Part shown: positions 24,210-31,840 of the stretch, one piece after another
Layout: the number at the start of each line of letters is the position of its first letter
Position numbering within the stretch: the stretch's first letter is position 1
Translations under genes and position numbers: made by a program
Notes under the pieces: model-generated
The model's input: only the letters and a program-made list of their open reading frames with translations
Database searches by the model: none
What the model was told of the DNA's origin: nothing
Source: a virus
DNA: 38,541 nucleotides
Virus record (IMG/VR): IMGVR_UViG_3300032282_001487
Span: 1-38,541 of that record
Strand: one strand, 5' to 3'

Positions 24210-24422
24210 TTAGTTTGGTAATATTATACGGGGTCTATTGTCCATAATGTCGCCCACTAAGTTACAAGCGTAGCATTTCTTCTGTTCTTCATCATCATCT
24301 AACTCATAAATCGTACAGGGAATATCTGCAACCATCATCATTTTCTCAAATGTCTGTGCGTGTTTTTCACACATAATCACAGGCGGGTTATCATTTACTG
24401 TTACTAAAAATCTACTTTGCAT
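24210..24422 (-). CDS. Small Cys-rich, probably metal-binding protein
   Basis: The product is 70 aa from the ATG at 24422, which has GAGG six bases upstream. Two upstream starts (TTG at 24440, ATG at 24434) lack a good site. It has CEKHAQTFE and, after an acidic stretch, KKCYACNLVGD. These two Cys pairs fit one zinc site, as in short phage zinc-ribbon proteins. It overlaps nothing and follows the methyltransferase stop by 1 nt, so the two are co-translated. Confidence 0.6.
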   Translation of the reverse strand: MQSRFLVTVNDNPPVIMCEKHAQTFEKMMMVADIPCTIYELDDDEEQKKCYACNLVGDIMDNRPRIILPN

Positions 24423-24423
24423 A

Positions 24424-24957
24424 TTATACCTCATTTCCAAAACAATCCCATCCGGGTCGTTGTATTCTTGCGAACATTTCCATCTTCCTTTGTGTAGGGA
24501 ACATTCGCTCTATGCGAGTGTAACATTCTTGTGGTTTAGCACTATGTTGAGTTCGCATTTCTTCTATTAGTTGTCTTTCATTACGAGAGCCACGGGGCTG
24601 TGGTATCTTACCTCGTTTGAAGCAAAGAACTGGTTCTGTCTGCGTCATCGTATAAAAGCCTGGATTAACTTTCATCTTATTCCAAACAAATGGTGTATGA
24701 ACGTATTTGAATCCCCACCCCGTACCTAAACTGATTGCTTGGTCTAAATGAGGCCAAGTTGTCCACATAAACAACAAACAATCTTTTTCACACCAACTAT
24801 CAATCAGTGGTCTAAACTCAGTTATCATATCAACAGTTTTCATTGTTGGATAATGCCCTATTGCTCCACCTGTATCACTATTTTTACTGCCAGCGTGTTG
24901 TGTCTGCCCACCGTAATCCCAGGGGGGATCAGCGCATATAATGCTATACTTACTCAT
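24424..24957 (-). CDS. MT-A70-family adenine-N6 DNA methyltransferase
   Basis: The product is 177 aa from the ATG at 24957 (AAGGAA upstream); a longer TTG start is unlikely. The catalytic DPPW motif sits at residues 10-13 (IICADPPWDYGG). It is followed by the family's YPTMKTVDMI, CLLFMWTTWPHL, GFKYVHTPFVWNK and LCFKRGKIPQPR blocks. A late PTQRKMEMFARIQRPGWDCFGNE segment is typical of MT-A70 DNA enzymes, and this order matches phage-borne members (PF05063). It would methylate adenine in phage or host DNA to evade restriction or alter regulation. No partner restriction enzyme is present. Confidence 0.9.
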   Translation of the reverse strand: MSKYSIICADPPWDYGGQTQHAGSKNSDTGGAIGHYPTMKTVDMITEFRPLIDSWCEKDCLLFMWTTWPHLDQAISLGTGWGFKYVHTPFVWNKMKVNPGFYTMTQTEPVLCFKRGKIPQPRGSRNERQLIEEMRTQHSAKPQECYTRIERMFPTQRKMEMFARIQRPGWDCFGNEV

Positions 24958-24959
24958 TT

Positions 24960-25508
24960 CTATTCCTTGCAATATTCTTTTAATAGTAAATGTGCGAATT
25001 TACCATTTTTTACTATCTGTTCTATTAAATGCGGTTTAAGTGTTTGTGTAATACGATCAAATGTGCTGAACACTAAATTTTCATTTACTACCTTAAACGC
25101 AGGATTTAATCTGTAATCATTGATGATTTTGTAACCATTACCATAATCGTGTTCAAAATAGTTTAAGAACACTAACTGTGTATCTAATATTTTTATTTTA
25201 TTATTGGCGTATTCTGCTGTTTCAATTTTATTTTGCCAATGAGCATCTACTAATATTTTATGTCTAAATCCAGTGACTAAACTTTGTATTAGTAAATGTT
25301 CTATTGCTTCTGGTTTATATTCACCTAGATATACAATATCAACATCAAGTGTTTGGCTGATGTTAGTTAAACTACGACCAACTATATGTGCTTCATATCC
25401 ACTGCGCTCAATGATTAACTTCATATCATTATACCAAGACTTAATGACTGCTACAGTTGGTTTATTCATTATTAGTTCTGTAGTTATTGGACCTCGTGTA
25501 TATTTCAT
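24960..25508 (-). CDS. Possible nucleotidyltransferase-like protein
   Basis: The product is 182 aa. Its start overlaps the stop of the glycosyltransferase gene (ATGA). Residues ~40-62 (AHIVGRSLTNISQTLDVDIV) fit the nucleotidyltransferase-fold pattern of Gly-Arg/Ser-Leu followed by D-x-D. VDAHW and FLNYFEHDYGNGYKI follow. The metal-binding Asp pair would be D55 and D57. The resemblance is short, so the call is tentative. Coupling to the glycosyltransferase suggests it prepares or transfers an activated sugar, or modifies the same target. Confidence 0.5.
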   Translation of the reverse strand: MKYTRGPITTELIMNKPTVAVIKSWYNDMKLIIERSGYEAHIVGRSLTNISQTLDVDIVYLGEYKPEAIEHLLIQSLVTGFRHKILVDAHWQNKIETAEYANNKIKILDTQLVFLNYFEHDYGNGYKIINDYRLNPAFKVVNENLVFSTFDRITQTLKPHLIEQIVKNGKFAHLLLKEYCKE

Positions 25509-26464
25509 ATTGAATCCTTGTAGTTTAACTCTGGAACTTTCTTATCAGTATACACTTGATTGATGTAATCTAATCCAGAAAAATCAATATATTGCTGTAA
25601 TGTTCTTTCATTACCAAGTCCATAAATACCTAACTCTTTGCCTGTTGTAACACGATTAGCACGATTCTTGCCATTATTGCTATATTCGTGCCATTTAGTT
25701 TGCATATGTGGCTCAATCATTTTATCTGCCCAATGTTTAGTTCTATATTTGCCAACATATTGATGGTAGACAGGTAAGTCGCAAGTATGAAAAATATTGT
25801 ATCCGTGTGTCCATAATCTCAATGCATAACTACATTCTTCACCTGAAAAATACAAATGCGGATCATAGGGCACTCGCTCTACTAAATGTCCGTGACCAAA
25901 CAAACAACCGCCTGCTACTAAAAAACCGTGACAGGGTTCTTGTTTTTTACCGTAAGTTCCCTTAGCACTTGCGTGTTGTTCTTGTTTGTTCTTAAATGTA
26001 TGTTCCTGATTGACTATCAACAACATACATTCTTTATGGCGTGGTCCCTTTTTCAAGTTGGTTAAATCATTATCTATGATATCAAATGGATAGGGATATG
26101 TACTGATAATAGGCCATTTATGATATTGCTCTAAATGTCTATGTTGTTCAAGTAATATTTTGTCCCAGTCCTTATCAAAGATTGTGTGACTATCTATTTG
26201 AAAATAGTAATCTTCTTCATCATACAATGTTTGAACAAGATGCCTTGCCCAACACGCACCACGAGAATGATGTGGATCAATACGAACATATTTTATTTGT
26301 TTTTTAAAATCAAAATATCCTGGATCAAATGTTTCCATACCATAACTTTGATCCACAATACCAAATACTAAACTGTCTTTGTAATGTGCATTGTCGTATG
26401 CGTCTTTAACTGTGTTTGCCAATAATGGGTCTCTATAACTTGCTATATTAATAAAAATCTTCAT
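25505..26464 (-). CDS. GlcNAc-type glycosyltransferase (PF11397-like)
   Basis: The product is 319 aa. It matches the glycosyltransferase (GlcNAc) family, whose best-known member adds GlcNAc to hydroxyproline of Skp1. The start FINIASYRDPLLANTV is at ~4-19 and the FGIVDQS segment at ~34. RGACWARHLVQTLYDEED is at ~68-85. The metal-binding QIDSH (D91, H93) follows. CHGFLVAGGCLFG and the acceptor-side YFSGEECSYALRLWTHGY are further on. A sugar-nucleotide donor such as UDP-GlcNAc is expected. The target could be virion protein or modified DNA. A Thr/Pro-rich virion protein is encoded in the same genome. The gene follows the large terminase by 22 nt and is coupled to the next gene. Confidence 0.85.
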   Translation of the reverse strand: MKIFINIASYRDPLLANTVKDAYDNAHYKDSLVFGIVDQSYGMETFDPGYFDFKKQIKYVRIDPHHSRGACWARHLVQTLYDEEDYYFQIDSHTIFDKDWDKILLEQHRHLEQYHKWPIISTYPYPFDIIDNDLTNLKKGPRHKECMLLIVNQEHTFKNKQEQHASAKGTYGKKQEPCHGFLVAGGCLFGHGHLVERVPYDPHLYFSGEECSYALRLWTHGYNIFHTCDLPVYHQYVGKYRTKHWADKMIEPHMQTKWHEYSNNGKNRANRVTTGKELGIYGLGNERTLQQYIDFSGLDYINQVYTDKKVPELNYKDSI

Positions 26465-26486
26465 TTTATTCCTTATTCTATTCTAT

Positions 26487-28097
26487 TCAATTTGCTGAGT
26501 ATGCTTTCTTCCAAGCAGGTTTATTGCTATCATCATATTTAACATAACGATCACGCTGTGCTAACATTCTTTGTTGGGGACTACGATTATCCCAGGGTTC
26601 TGCTATTCCTTGCAAACAAGCAAGTATTCCATAACGACAACTATCAATACAGTCATCTGGATCACTGAATCTACCACGCTCATCAACGAAATAGTTTTGT
26701 GCTTCACTTAGAAAGTTAGTACAGTTTTCATTAACCATTAAACTTCCTACTTCTAACATTTGACGCATCTGATTGATACCATAACTCTTGTGATTAGTTG
26801 TGCGGCCTTCGTTATCAGGAGGATTCATTATTGCTTTCTCATATACATTCAGTTCATAACTCTCAAACAGTTCTCTAATGCTATTTGAACTCATCGTGTA
26901 TCTGCCACTAGTGTTTGCATCAGCAGGTAAAACAATAGGAGTACCAAACACTTCAGGACGAAGGAGATGATTGATATACTGAGTGGGGACTGCTTCTTCA
27001 ATACCCTGCACAATGATTTGTCTATGTAAATAAGCCATACGCTCATAAGGTTCCCAATATATTAAACTAATAACTGTCTTGTCGTTTACTAAGCCTAAGT
27101 CAAGTGATATAACTCTATGTATGTTAGGCATTCGTGTAAAGTCAATCTCACCTGTTTTATATGTAGGCCAGTTACTAAGTTGAAACACAGCACCTTTACC
27201 CATAACAGGCTTACCAGCAATACGAGCCTCTCGTTCGTGTGGTAAATAATCACGCTCAAGTTGTCTACGAGTTGCGTTTAATAAGAATGGTAGTCCCCAG
27301 GGATCATACTCAGGACAATCGTCCCAACTAACACGAATATATTCGTAGCCTTCTTCTTTGTTCCAGAACTTACTTACTAATCCATTCAATCCTTTTAATG
27401 GCGTGAATGAACATAAAACTTTGCCCTGCGTTGTTGCGGTTCGTGTAACGATTTCACTGAAGAAGTCATCTGGTGGTTGTTCATCAAATACTGCGAGATT
27501 AAGTTTGAATCCCTGTAGTTGTCTGACCTCTTGCGTATAATTGGCAAATAGCAAATAACTATTACCACCAGACTTATGCCTAATTTCCACTCCAATGCAA
27601 TTTGCCCCGTCATTACGCATAGTACTAGTAACAATACACTCACGTGGTATAGCACCAGATCCAAGATTTTCAGTGATTTTAACATCCTGTGTTCCTAACA
27701 ATTCATTTTGTAATACTAACGCTACCTGACTCCAACCCTCACCAGCAACCATTGCTGTGATAGGACCAGTAAAGCGATGACCTTCCCACCAATCAGGATA
27801 TAATCCTGTTAAGTGATATGCTGTCTCAAAACAAGTACTAACTGTTTTACCAATACGATTAGCGGCAAGTATACCTCTACGCTCACTGGCTCCTGTTTTA
27901 AAGAATTCAGTTTGATGTTTGAACGGTCTGAAATATTTAAGTTGATGATATCTCATATCATCTGCAATCTCAATACTCAAGTCCATTAGTTTACTTTTTA
28001 ATGGACCTGGTATTGTTTTGAGACTGTCAATAGTTAGATTGTTTAGATCCACACTATAGCGCAATGCTCTCGCCATTAGAACATCTTCACCTAACAT
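26487..28097 (-). CDS. Terminase large subunit (packaging ATPase-nuclease)
   Basis: The product is 536 aa. The N-terminal ATPase has Walker A in GILAANRIGKT (~75-85), preceded by FRPFKHQTEFF. HLTGLYPDWWEGHRF follows and Walker B is LAVFDEQPP (~201-209). The coupling motif is CSFTPLKGLNG. The C-terminal RNase-H-like nuclease shows ISLDLG (D333) and a late Asp pair in DPDDCIDSCRYG. Length and order are standard. It cuts and pumps DNA into the procapsid through the portal at 21900. The start overlaps the stop of the preceding gene by one base (TAATG). Some in-frame downstream Met codons exist, but the first is well coupled. Confidence 0.95.
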   Translation of the reverse strand: MLGEDVLMARALRYSVDLNNLTIDSLKTIPGPLKSKLMDLSIEIADDMRYHQLKYFRPFKHQTEFFKTGASERRGILAANRIGKTVSTCFETAYHLTGLYPDWWEGHRFTGPITAMVAGEGWSQVALVLQNELLGTQDVKITENLGSGAIPRECIVTSTMRNDGANCIGVEIRHKSGGNSYLLFANYTQEVRQLQGFKLNLAVFDEQPPDDFFSEIVTRTATTQGKVLCSFTPLKGLNGLVSKFWNKEEGYEYIRVSWDDCPEYDPWGLPFLLNATRRQLERDYLPHEREARIAGKPVMGKGAVFQLSNWPTYKTGEIDFTRMPNIHRVISLDLGLVNDKTVISLIYWEPYERMAYLHRQIIVQGIEEAVPTQYINHLLRPEVFGTPIVLPADANTSGRYTMSSNSIRELFESYELNVYEKAIMNPPDNEGRTTNHKSYGINQMRQMLEVGSLMVNENCTNFLSEAQNYFVDERGRFSDPDDCIDSCRYGILACLQGIAEPWDNRSPQQRMLAQRDRYVKYDDSNKPAWKKAYSAN

Positions 28098-28396
28098 TAA
28101 TCTGCTTTCAAATCTTTGCGAACAAAGTATACTGCTTCTAATGCTTGGCTTAAATCTTTAAGTTCTGTTGGTGATAGTTTCCAAGTGCTTACATCTTCAA
28201 TAAGTACACCATCACGCTTATCAAGACCAGCTTGTAATCGTTCTGTTAATAATCGTAGTATGTGTTCACATTGGCCAGGAAACTTCTCAGCAAAGGCAAC
28301 ACGATGACTAGCATTAATCTTTTGCATAATCAATGTGTCGCTTGTTTTTGCTTGTTGTTGTGCTTGACGAATAACACTGTCTCTTACATCGTTCAT
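28097..28396 (-). CDS. Possible small terminase or packaging accessory (99 aa)
   Basis: The product is 99 aa and predicted helical (VRDSVIRQAQQQAKTSDTL, EHILRLLTERLQAGLDK, LSQALEAVYFVRKDLK). It lies directly before the large terminase, coupled by TAATG, the usual place for the small subunit. It also overlaps the preceding gene by 4 nt. No clear DNA-binding helix-turn-helix is visible. The 115-aa gene at 31436 is the rival candidate, with a GARPGAGRK start. Confidence 0.5.
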   Translation of the reverse strand: MNDVRDSVIRQAQQQAKTSDTLIMQKINASHRVAFAEKFPGQCEHILRLLTERLQAGLDKRDGVLIEDVSTWKLSPTELKDLSQALEAVYFVRKDLKAD

Positions 28397-29199
28397 TTGG
28401 TTAAATCCCAGGGGTTGTTTTTCACTGCATCATTCAATGTAATGAACTCACGGTCTACCCATACTTCCCATTGATTACTTTTATTAACACGATATGTTTG
28501 CATAGTGCCACGTAGCTTTTTACCAGTAGGTGTTAGTGTACCATCTTCACGCTGAACTACTTGTTCACCACTACGAGGATCAAACCATTTAATAACTTCA
28601 GGGCGAGTGCGACCAAACTTGTCAATCTTTTCACCAACTGGTCGTTCTTGTAATGGACCTAATATCTCATAGCTAATCATACCATTTTTGTATTTACGGA
28701 ATACCATATGGCATTTCATATCCTTAGCACGTGCTTCTTCATCTGGATGAGGGAATGTAGGAACATAAAATGTATTTTGAACTTCAGTAGATGGTGGCAA
28801 TGTTCTATCACGTTCTGGCACAACCTTAAGTGCGTCAATAGGAACTAGTTCAGTTCTATCAATATATGGATTGTCACTACCAGTAAACTTATTATCTACT
28901 TCAACTCCATTTAATACATCCATTGCTACTTGATATTTTAGTTTGTTAGCACGACCTTTTAGATTTAATACTATACCTCTTTGGTCATACACAAAACGTT
29001 CAAGCTCAGTAGCCGTAGGGAAGTCTGTCATTAATCCATCAATATCAAACTCTGGATGAGTTAATATTGACTTATCTTCTACTATTTGTTTTTTTGACTT
29101 TAGTTTTTCCTGCTTGACTTCTTCTACTATGTCAATAGGATCTTGAGGAGTGGGAGCAATGTCCCAAGTGTTGTCGGTTGGTGTTGTTTTTCTATTCAT
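28393..29199 (-). CDS. Unknown protein upstream of the terminase genes
   Basis: The product is 268 aa from the ATG at 29199. The ATG at 29214 lies in the ribosome site itself (GAAAGGAAAA), so I use the later start. The N-terminal ~60 residues are disordered and charged. The rest is compact (DFPTATELERFVYDQRGIVL, VPIDALKVVPERDRTLP, WEVWVDREFITL). No named family is recognised. I recall similar proteins beside terminase genes in aquatic-phage contigs. It is probably virion- or packaging-related. It overlaps the next gene by 4 nt. Confidence 0.6.
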   Translation of the reverse strand: MNRKTTPTDNTWDIAPTPQDPIDIVEEVKQEKLKSKKQIVEDKSILTHPEFDIDGLMTDFPTATELERFVYDQRGIVLNLKGRANKLKYQVAMDVLNGVEVDNKFTGSDNPYIDRTELVPIDALKVVPERDRTLPPSTEVQNTFYVPTFPHPDEEARAKDMKCHMVFRKYKNGMISYEILGPLQERPVGEKIDKFGRTRPEVIKWFDPRSGEQVVQREDGTLTPTGKKLRGTMQTYRVNKSNQWEVWVDREFITLNDAVKNNPWDLTK

Positions 29200-29226
29200 A
29201 TATTTTCCTTTCATATCAAAACAATA

Positions 29227-29248
29227 AAAGAGACACGAATGTCTCTTT
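29227..29248 (-). terminator. Rho-independent terminator between small-protein unit and terminase unit
   Basis: On the minus strand a perfect 9-bp stem AAAGAGACA-TTCG-TGTCTCTTT is followed by TATTG. As with the capsid terminator, the loop reads UUCG only on the minus strand. It lies 10 nt after the 29259 stop. Confidence 0.8.
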
Positions 29249-29258
29249 CTATTTATAC
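29249..29258 (-). promoter_or_regulatory. GTATAAATAG motif beside terminator
   Basis: The minus strand carries GTATAAATAG between the stop at 29259 and the hairpin at 29248-29227. A start site just downstream would put the hairpin at the 5' end of the new transcript. The motif may instead be chance or have another role here. Confidence 0.35.
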
Positions 29259-29411
29259 TCAGTAGCCGCTAGTTGCGCCTAATGCACCTTTTTGTCCTGC
29301 TGGGCCTGACCTACCAGGATTTGGGCGATTAGGCTTTTTGAACTTACTAGGTGCAACAGTTTTAGTTGCAGATTTTTTAGTAGCTTTTGGCTTAACAGTT
29401 TTAGTCATCAT
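29259..29411 (-). CDS. Small very basic protein (50 aa)
   Basis: The product is 50 aa from the ATG at 29411, which overlaps the TGA of the previous gene (ATGATGA). It is Lys/Thr/Pro-rich at the start (MMTKTVKPKATKKSATKTV) and Gly-rich at the end (GPAGQKGALGATSGY). A basic, flexible chain like this could bind DNA in the capsid. No family is recognised. The tight coupling supports it as real. Confidence 0.6.
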   Translation of the reverse strand: MMTKTVKPKATKKSATKTVAPSKFKKPNRPNPGRSGPAGQKGALGATSGY

Positions 29412-29707
29412 TTTGGTGACTTGTATTTGCTTGGTAGTTTAGCACCATCTGCTGTAGAGTTCTTTTTAGGACCTGTATTAGTGTTACTACTAACACTTTC
29501 TAATGCTGGATTAACCGTTCCTGCTTGACCACGACCACGCATTTCAAGTGCGTCTGTAACCATTTTAGCTAGTGTTGCTTTTTCGCCTGAACTAGTAGAT
29601 TTAGCATCCATAAAATCATTACGCTTAGTTGGTGTACCAGCATTACCTGTTGTAGGACCACGCTTTTGATTGATTGGTTTGGCTTGTAAGTTTTTTGTTG
29701 ATAACAT
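29408..29707 (-). CDS. Unknown polar protein with RGPTxGN motif
   Basis: The product is 99 aa, disordered and Lys/Ser/Thr/Gly-rich, with AAGGAAA before the ATG. Residues ~16-22 read RGPTTGN. The same RGPTxGN motif occurs twice in the 118-aa protein at 30925. A central helix (GEKATLAKMVTDALEMRG) is the only ordered part. It is probably a small virion or DNA-associated protein. The function is unknown. Confidence 0.6.
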   Translation of the reverse strand: MLSTKNLQAKPINQKRGPTTGNAGTPTKRNDFMDAKSTSSGEKATLAKMVTDALEMRGRGQAGTVNPALESVSSNTNTGPKKNSTADGAKLPSKYKSPK

Positions 29708-29716
29708 TTTGTTTCC

Positions 29717-30541
29717 TTAAGGAGTTGTAATTTCTACTACATCGGTAACTGTATATTGTCCAGCATTCGCTGTATATGTAGTGAATGTAGTAGTATTAGC
29801 ACCAACTGTTAATGCATCATCTGTATACAATTCAAAAGTTGTTGGAGTTACGTTTTTGTAGTAATACTGATTAGTACCGTTCTCGCCTGCTGTTAGTAAT
29901 TGGTTCATACCTGTTACTGCTGTTGGAGTTGTAGTAGCACCACTAGAACCACCAGTAACTACGTTTGCAGTATTAAACACATTAGCAGTTGCTAGATATT
30001 CAATACTTGTTGGGAATACATTTGTAACAATACCTGTAGCTAAACTTGTAGCTTGACTGATGTTTTCACCTGCTTGGAATGTTCCAGTAGAACTTACAAA
30101 TGTTAATTTGTTGCCTGGATTAGTAAACAATATAGGCTCACCATCAACTAAGAAAGTAGGTAATGTGCTAGTTGCTGGCAATGAAATGTTAGTAACTGTT
30201 CCTGCTGTAGGAATAGTGCCACCAATTTTATTGATTGTAATACTCTTATTACCAGTAACTTCTTTAACACTTACCACACCACCTGCGGCAAATGTGCCTA
30301 CGCCTGCAGTACTAGTAATGATGCTACCTGATTTTAATCCTGTTACAGCACTCATCAATGTGATTGTAGCAGTCCAAGGAGTACCTGAAGTACCTGAACC
30401 ACTTACTGTACCAATAGTGCCTGTTGTGCTAACGATTGCGGCAACTACAGGAACTGTAACTACTGCTGGGTCGGCTTTGCTAATGCTAACGATTGGGTTA
30501 GCGTATAAATTTGGGATTAGATCCGTTCTAATGACTGTCAT
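29717..30541 (-). CDS. Beta-domain virion protein, probably head decoration or fibre
   Basis: The product is 274 aa and Thr/Val/Gly-rich. Residues ~36-115 (IVSTTGTIGTVSGSGT, then PWTATITLM and SGSIITSTAGVGTFAAGGV) resemble the second insert of the connector at 17273. Both share TGT.G...G.G..WTA.IT, a K.G..I block and G.(V/Y).V... The second half has a repeat-like GTFQAGENISQATS, then TANVVTGGSSG, and ends in TTTFTTYTANAGQYTVTDV. It is likely a surface or decoration protein carrying a swapped Ig-like domain. AAAGGAA precedes the ATG. Confidence 0.6.
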   Translation of the reverse strand: MTVIRTDLIPNLYANPIVSISKADPAVVTVPVVAAIVSTTGTIGTVSGSGTSGTPWTATITLMSAVTGLKSGSIITSTAGVGTFAAGGVVSVKEVTGNKSITINKIGGTIPTAGTVTNISLPATSTLPTFLVDGEPILFTNPGNKLTFVSSTGTFQAGENISQATSLATGIVTNVFPTSIEYLATANVFNTANVVTGGSSGATTTPTAVTGMNQLLTAGENGTNQYYYKNVTPTTFELYTDDALTVGANTTTFTTYTANAGQYTVTDVVEITTP

Positions 30542-30556
30542 AATATTTTTCCTTTA

Positions 30557-30925
30557 TTAATTTAATATTGCCACTGGTGTAATGTACACTGGGCTTGAAT
30601 TTGCCGCAATTGATGCAACATAGATTGTTACTGGTGTATTTGATTGTGCGGCAACTTGTACAATAACTTCAGCATATGCTGGTATTACACAACTGCCTGC
30701 ATTAGCGCCATCACCTGTTGGTATAGTTGCTGTTAAATTTGCTGTGCCAGTAGCAAAGTAAATGTTTTCAGTAGCACTACCATTAGTAATCTTTAAGAAG
30801 TAAGGACCACCTGCGCCACTAAAACTTGTGCCTGCTTCTGTAGGAGTAACGTTAATTGAACTGCTACTTGAAGTGGCAGTTACTTTGTGAGTTAGTCCTG
30901 TAACTTGATATGATTGAATAGCCAT
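30557..30925 (-). CDS. Small beta-rich virion protein (122 aa)
   Basis: The product is 122 aa with a run of beta-strand-like segments (SYQVTGLTHKVTATSSSSS, PYFLKITNGSATENIYFATG, AEVIVQVAAQSNTPVTIYVA). The composition suits a capsid decoration or spike-base protein. No family can be named. The start overlaps the stop of the 118-aa gene by one base (TAATG), and it leads the 274-aa beta protein. Confidence 0.6.
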   Translation of the reverse strand: MAIQSYQVTGLTHKVTATSSSSSINVTPTEAGTSFSGAGGPYFLKITNGSATENIYFATGTANLTATIPTGDGANAGSCVIPAYAEVIVQVAAQSNTPVTIYVASIAANSSPVYITPVAILN

Positions 30926-31281
30926 TATCGTTGATTCCCTTTAGTTGGACCACGACCCATATTGATACTATCGGCGTTGCCCTTATAGTTTTGACCAGCC
31001 TTTGGATCCCAAGCACGTGTGCCACCTGGAGTGCGAACTTGTGGATTAGCACCGCCCATAAACATTTCTTTACCTAAGCCTGACTTAGGCATACGAGCCG
31101 CATCAGGATATGTGCTATCGTCATCACTGTGATTACCAACAGTAGGACCACGACCTTTGTTGATTAGTTTACCATCATTCATAGTTCCAGAATGATGATT
31201 AACTAATACACTACCTGAGTTGTTACGACTGTAACCGGGGCTTGCGGCACCAGTTGCTGGGTTTACTTTTTCAAATTTCAT
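30925..31281 (-). CDS. Unknown Gly/Asn-rich protein with two RGPTxGN motifs
   Basis: The product is 118 aa, polar and apparently disordered. GRGPTVGN is at ~42-49 and GRGPTKGN at ~109-116, matching RGPTTGN in the protein at 29408. Between them lies [20 protein letters not shown]. It has no recognised domain. It overlaps the upstream 49-aa gene by 4 nt (ATGA) and the downstream gene by one. The repeated motif suggests a common binding partner in the virion. Confidence 0.6.
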   Translation of the reverse strand: MKFEKVNPATGAASPGYSRNNSGSVLVNHHSGTMNDGKLINKGRGPTVGNHSDDDSTYPDAARMPKSGLGKEMFMGGANPQVRTPGGTRAWDPKAGQNYKGNADSINMGRGPTKGNQR

Positions 31282-31427
31282 TTAGAGTTTCCTTTTGTTT
31301 TTTTTGCTGCCTGTCTTTTAGTAGCATAGGCGATAGCTACTGCTTGCTTAGGGGGTTTCCCGGCAGCAATCTCTTTACCGATATTCTTCTTGAATGCTTG
31401 TTTACTAGTTGATTTGATTAACGGCAT
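31278..31427 (-). CDS. Small basic protein of a common phage type (49 aa)
   Basis: The product is 49 aa: [20 protein letters not shown], then [20 protein letters not shown] and a Lys-rich tail. I recall short proteins with a '[13 protein letters not shown]' core from many phages, where they may bind DNA or virion components; their function is not established. The TGA overlaps the next ATG. The gene is too short for routine gene-finding but has coupled neighbours on both sides. Confidence 0.7.
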   Translation of the reverse strand: MPLIKSTSKQAFKKNIGKEIAAGKPPKQAVAIAYATKRQAAKKTKGNSK

Positions 31428-31435
31428 AATGTTAT

Positions 31436-31783
31436 TTATTCTTTACTTAAACCAGTAAGTTTGGCTAATGCTTCTGCAAATGCAACTTTCTTAGCCTCAA
31501 TAGTATCACTGCTATCTGTTACTTCAATCTTAGCCATATTAGTCATTACTTTGTTTAATATCAGGTTATGATATTTAATGATTAATGCGCTATCATTATT
31601 CTGTCTTGCTAATAAAAAATCATTAACAAGTAGTTCCTCGTAGGGCTTTCCACCTGCTTTGATTTCAAGCATTTCTAATAGACCACCAACACTTAGTTGA
31701 TTGCGACCATCTTTCTTACGCCCGGCGCCAGGACGGGCGCCGCCCTTGCCCTTCTTCTTTTCTGTTGTAATTGTCTTTTCCAT
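31436..31783 (-). CDS. Candidate terminase small subunit (GARPGAGRK-type)
   Basis: The product is 115 aa. The N-terminus has a basic [18 protein letters not shown] sequence, often found at the start of phage small terminases and other DNA-binding phage proteins. Helices follow ([39 protein letters not shown]). No full helix-turn-helix is evident. The gene opens the run of small genes toward the large terminase. The divergent plus-strand gene starts 58 nt away. The 99-aa gene at 28097 is the alternative small subunit. Confidence 0.6.
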   Translation of the reverse strand: MEKTITTEKKKGKGGARPGAGRKKDGRNQLSVGGLLEMLEIKAGGKPYEELLVNDFLLARQNNDSALIIKYHNLILNKVMTNMAKIEVTDSSDTIEAKKVAFAEALAKLTGLSKE

Positions 31784-31786
31784 AAA

Positions 31787-31795
31787 GTATTTATC
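31787..31795 (-). promoter_or_regulatory. GATAAATAC motif (minus side of divergent region)
   Basis: The minus strand carries GATAAATAC 3 nt before the ATG at 31783, after AAGGACG. It shares the 57-nt divergent gap with the plus-oriented copy at 31815. Confidence 0.35.
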
Positions 31796-31814
31796 GTCCT
31801 TATTTTTTCTATAG

Positions 31815-31821
31815 TAAATAG
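31815..31821 (+). promoter_or_regulatory. TAAATAG motif in plus orientation, before the only plus-strand gene
   Basis: The plus strand reads TAGTAAATAGTG, with TAAATAG at 31815-31821, 19 nt before the ATG at 31841. The orientation and spacing match those on the minus strand at 3334, 21881 and 37036. This is the best evidence that the motif follows gene direction. Confidence 0.5.
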
Positions 31822-31840
31822 TGTATTGAAAGCTAATGCA

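Noticed and set aside
31697-31840. N-terminal extension of the plus-strand gene
   Set aside because: It overlaps the start of the 31436 gene on the other strand and gives a hydrophobic, unlike segment. The ATG at 31841 follows the TAAATAG motif and fits the protein better.
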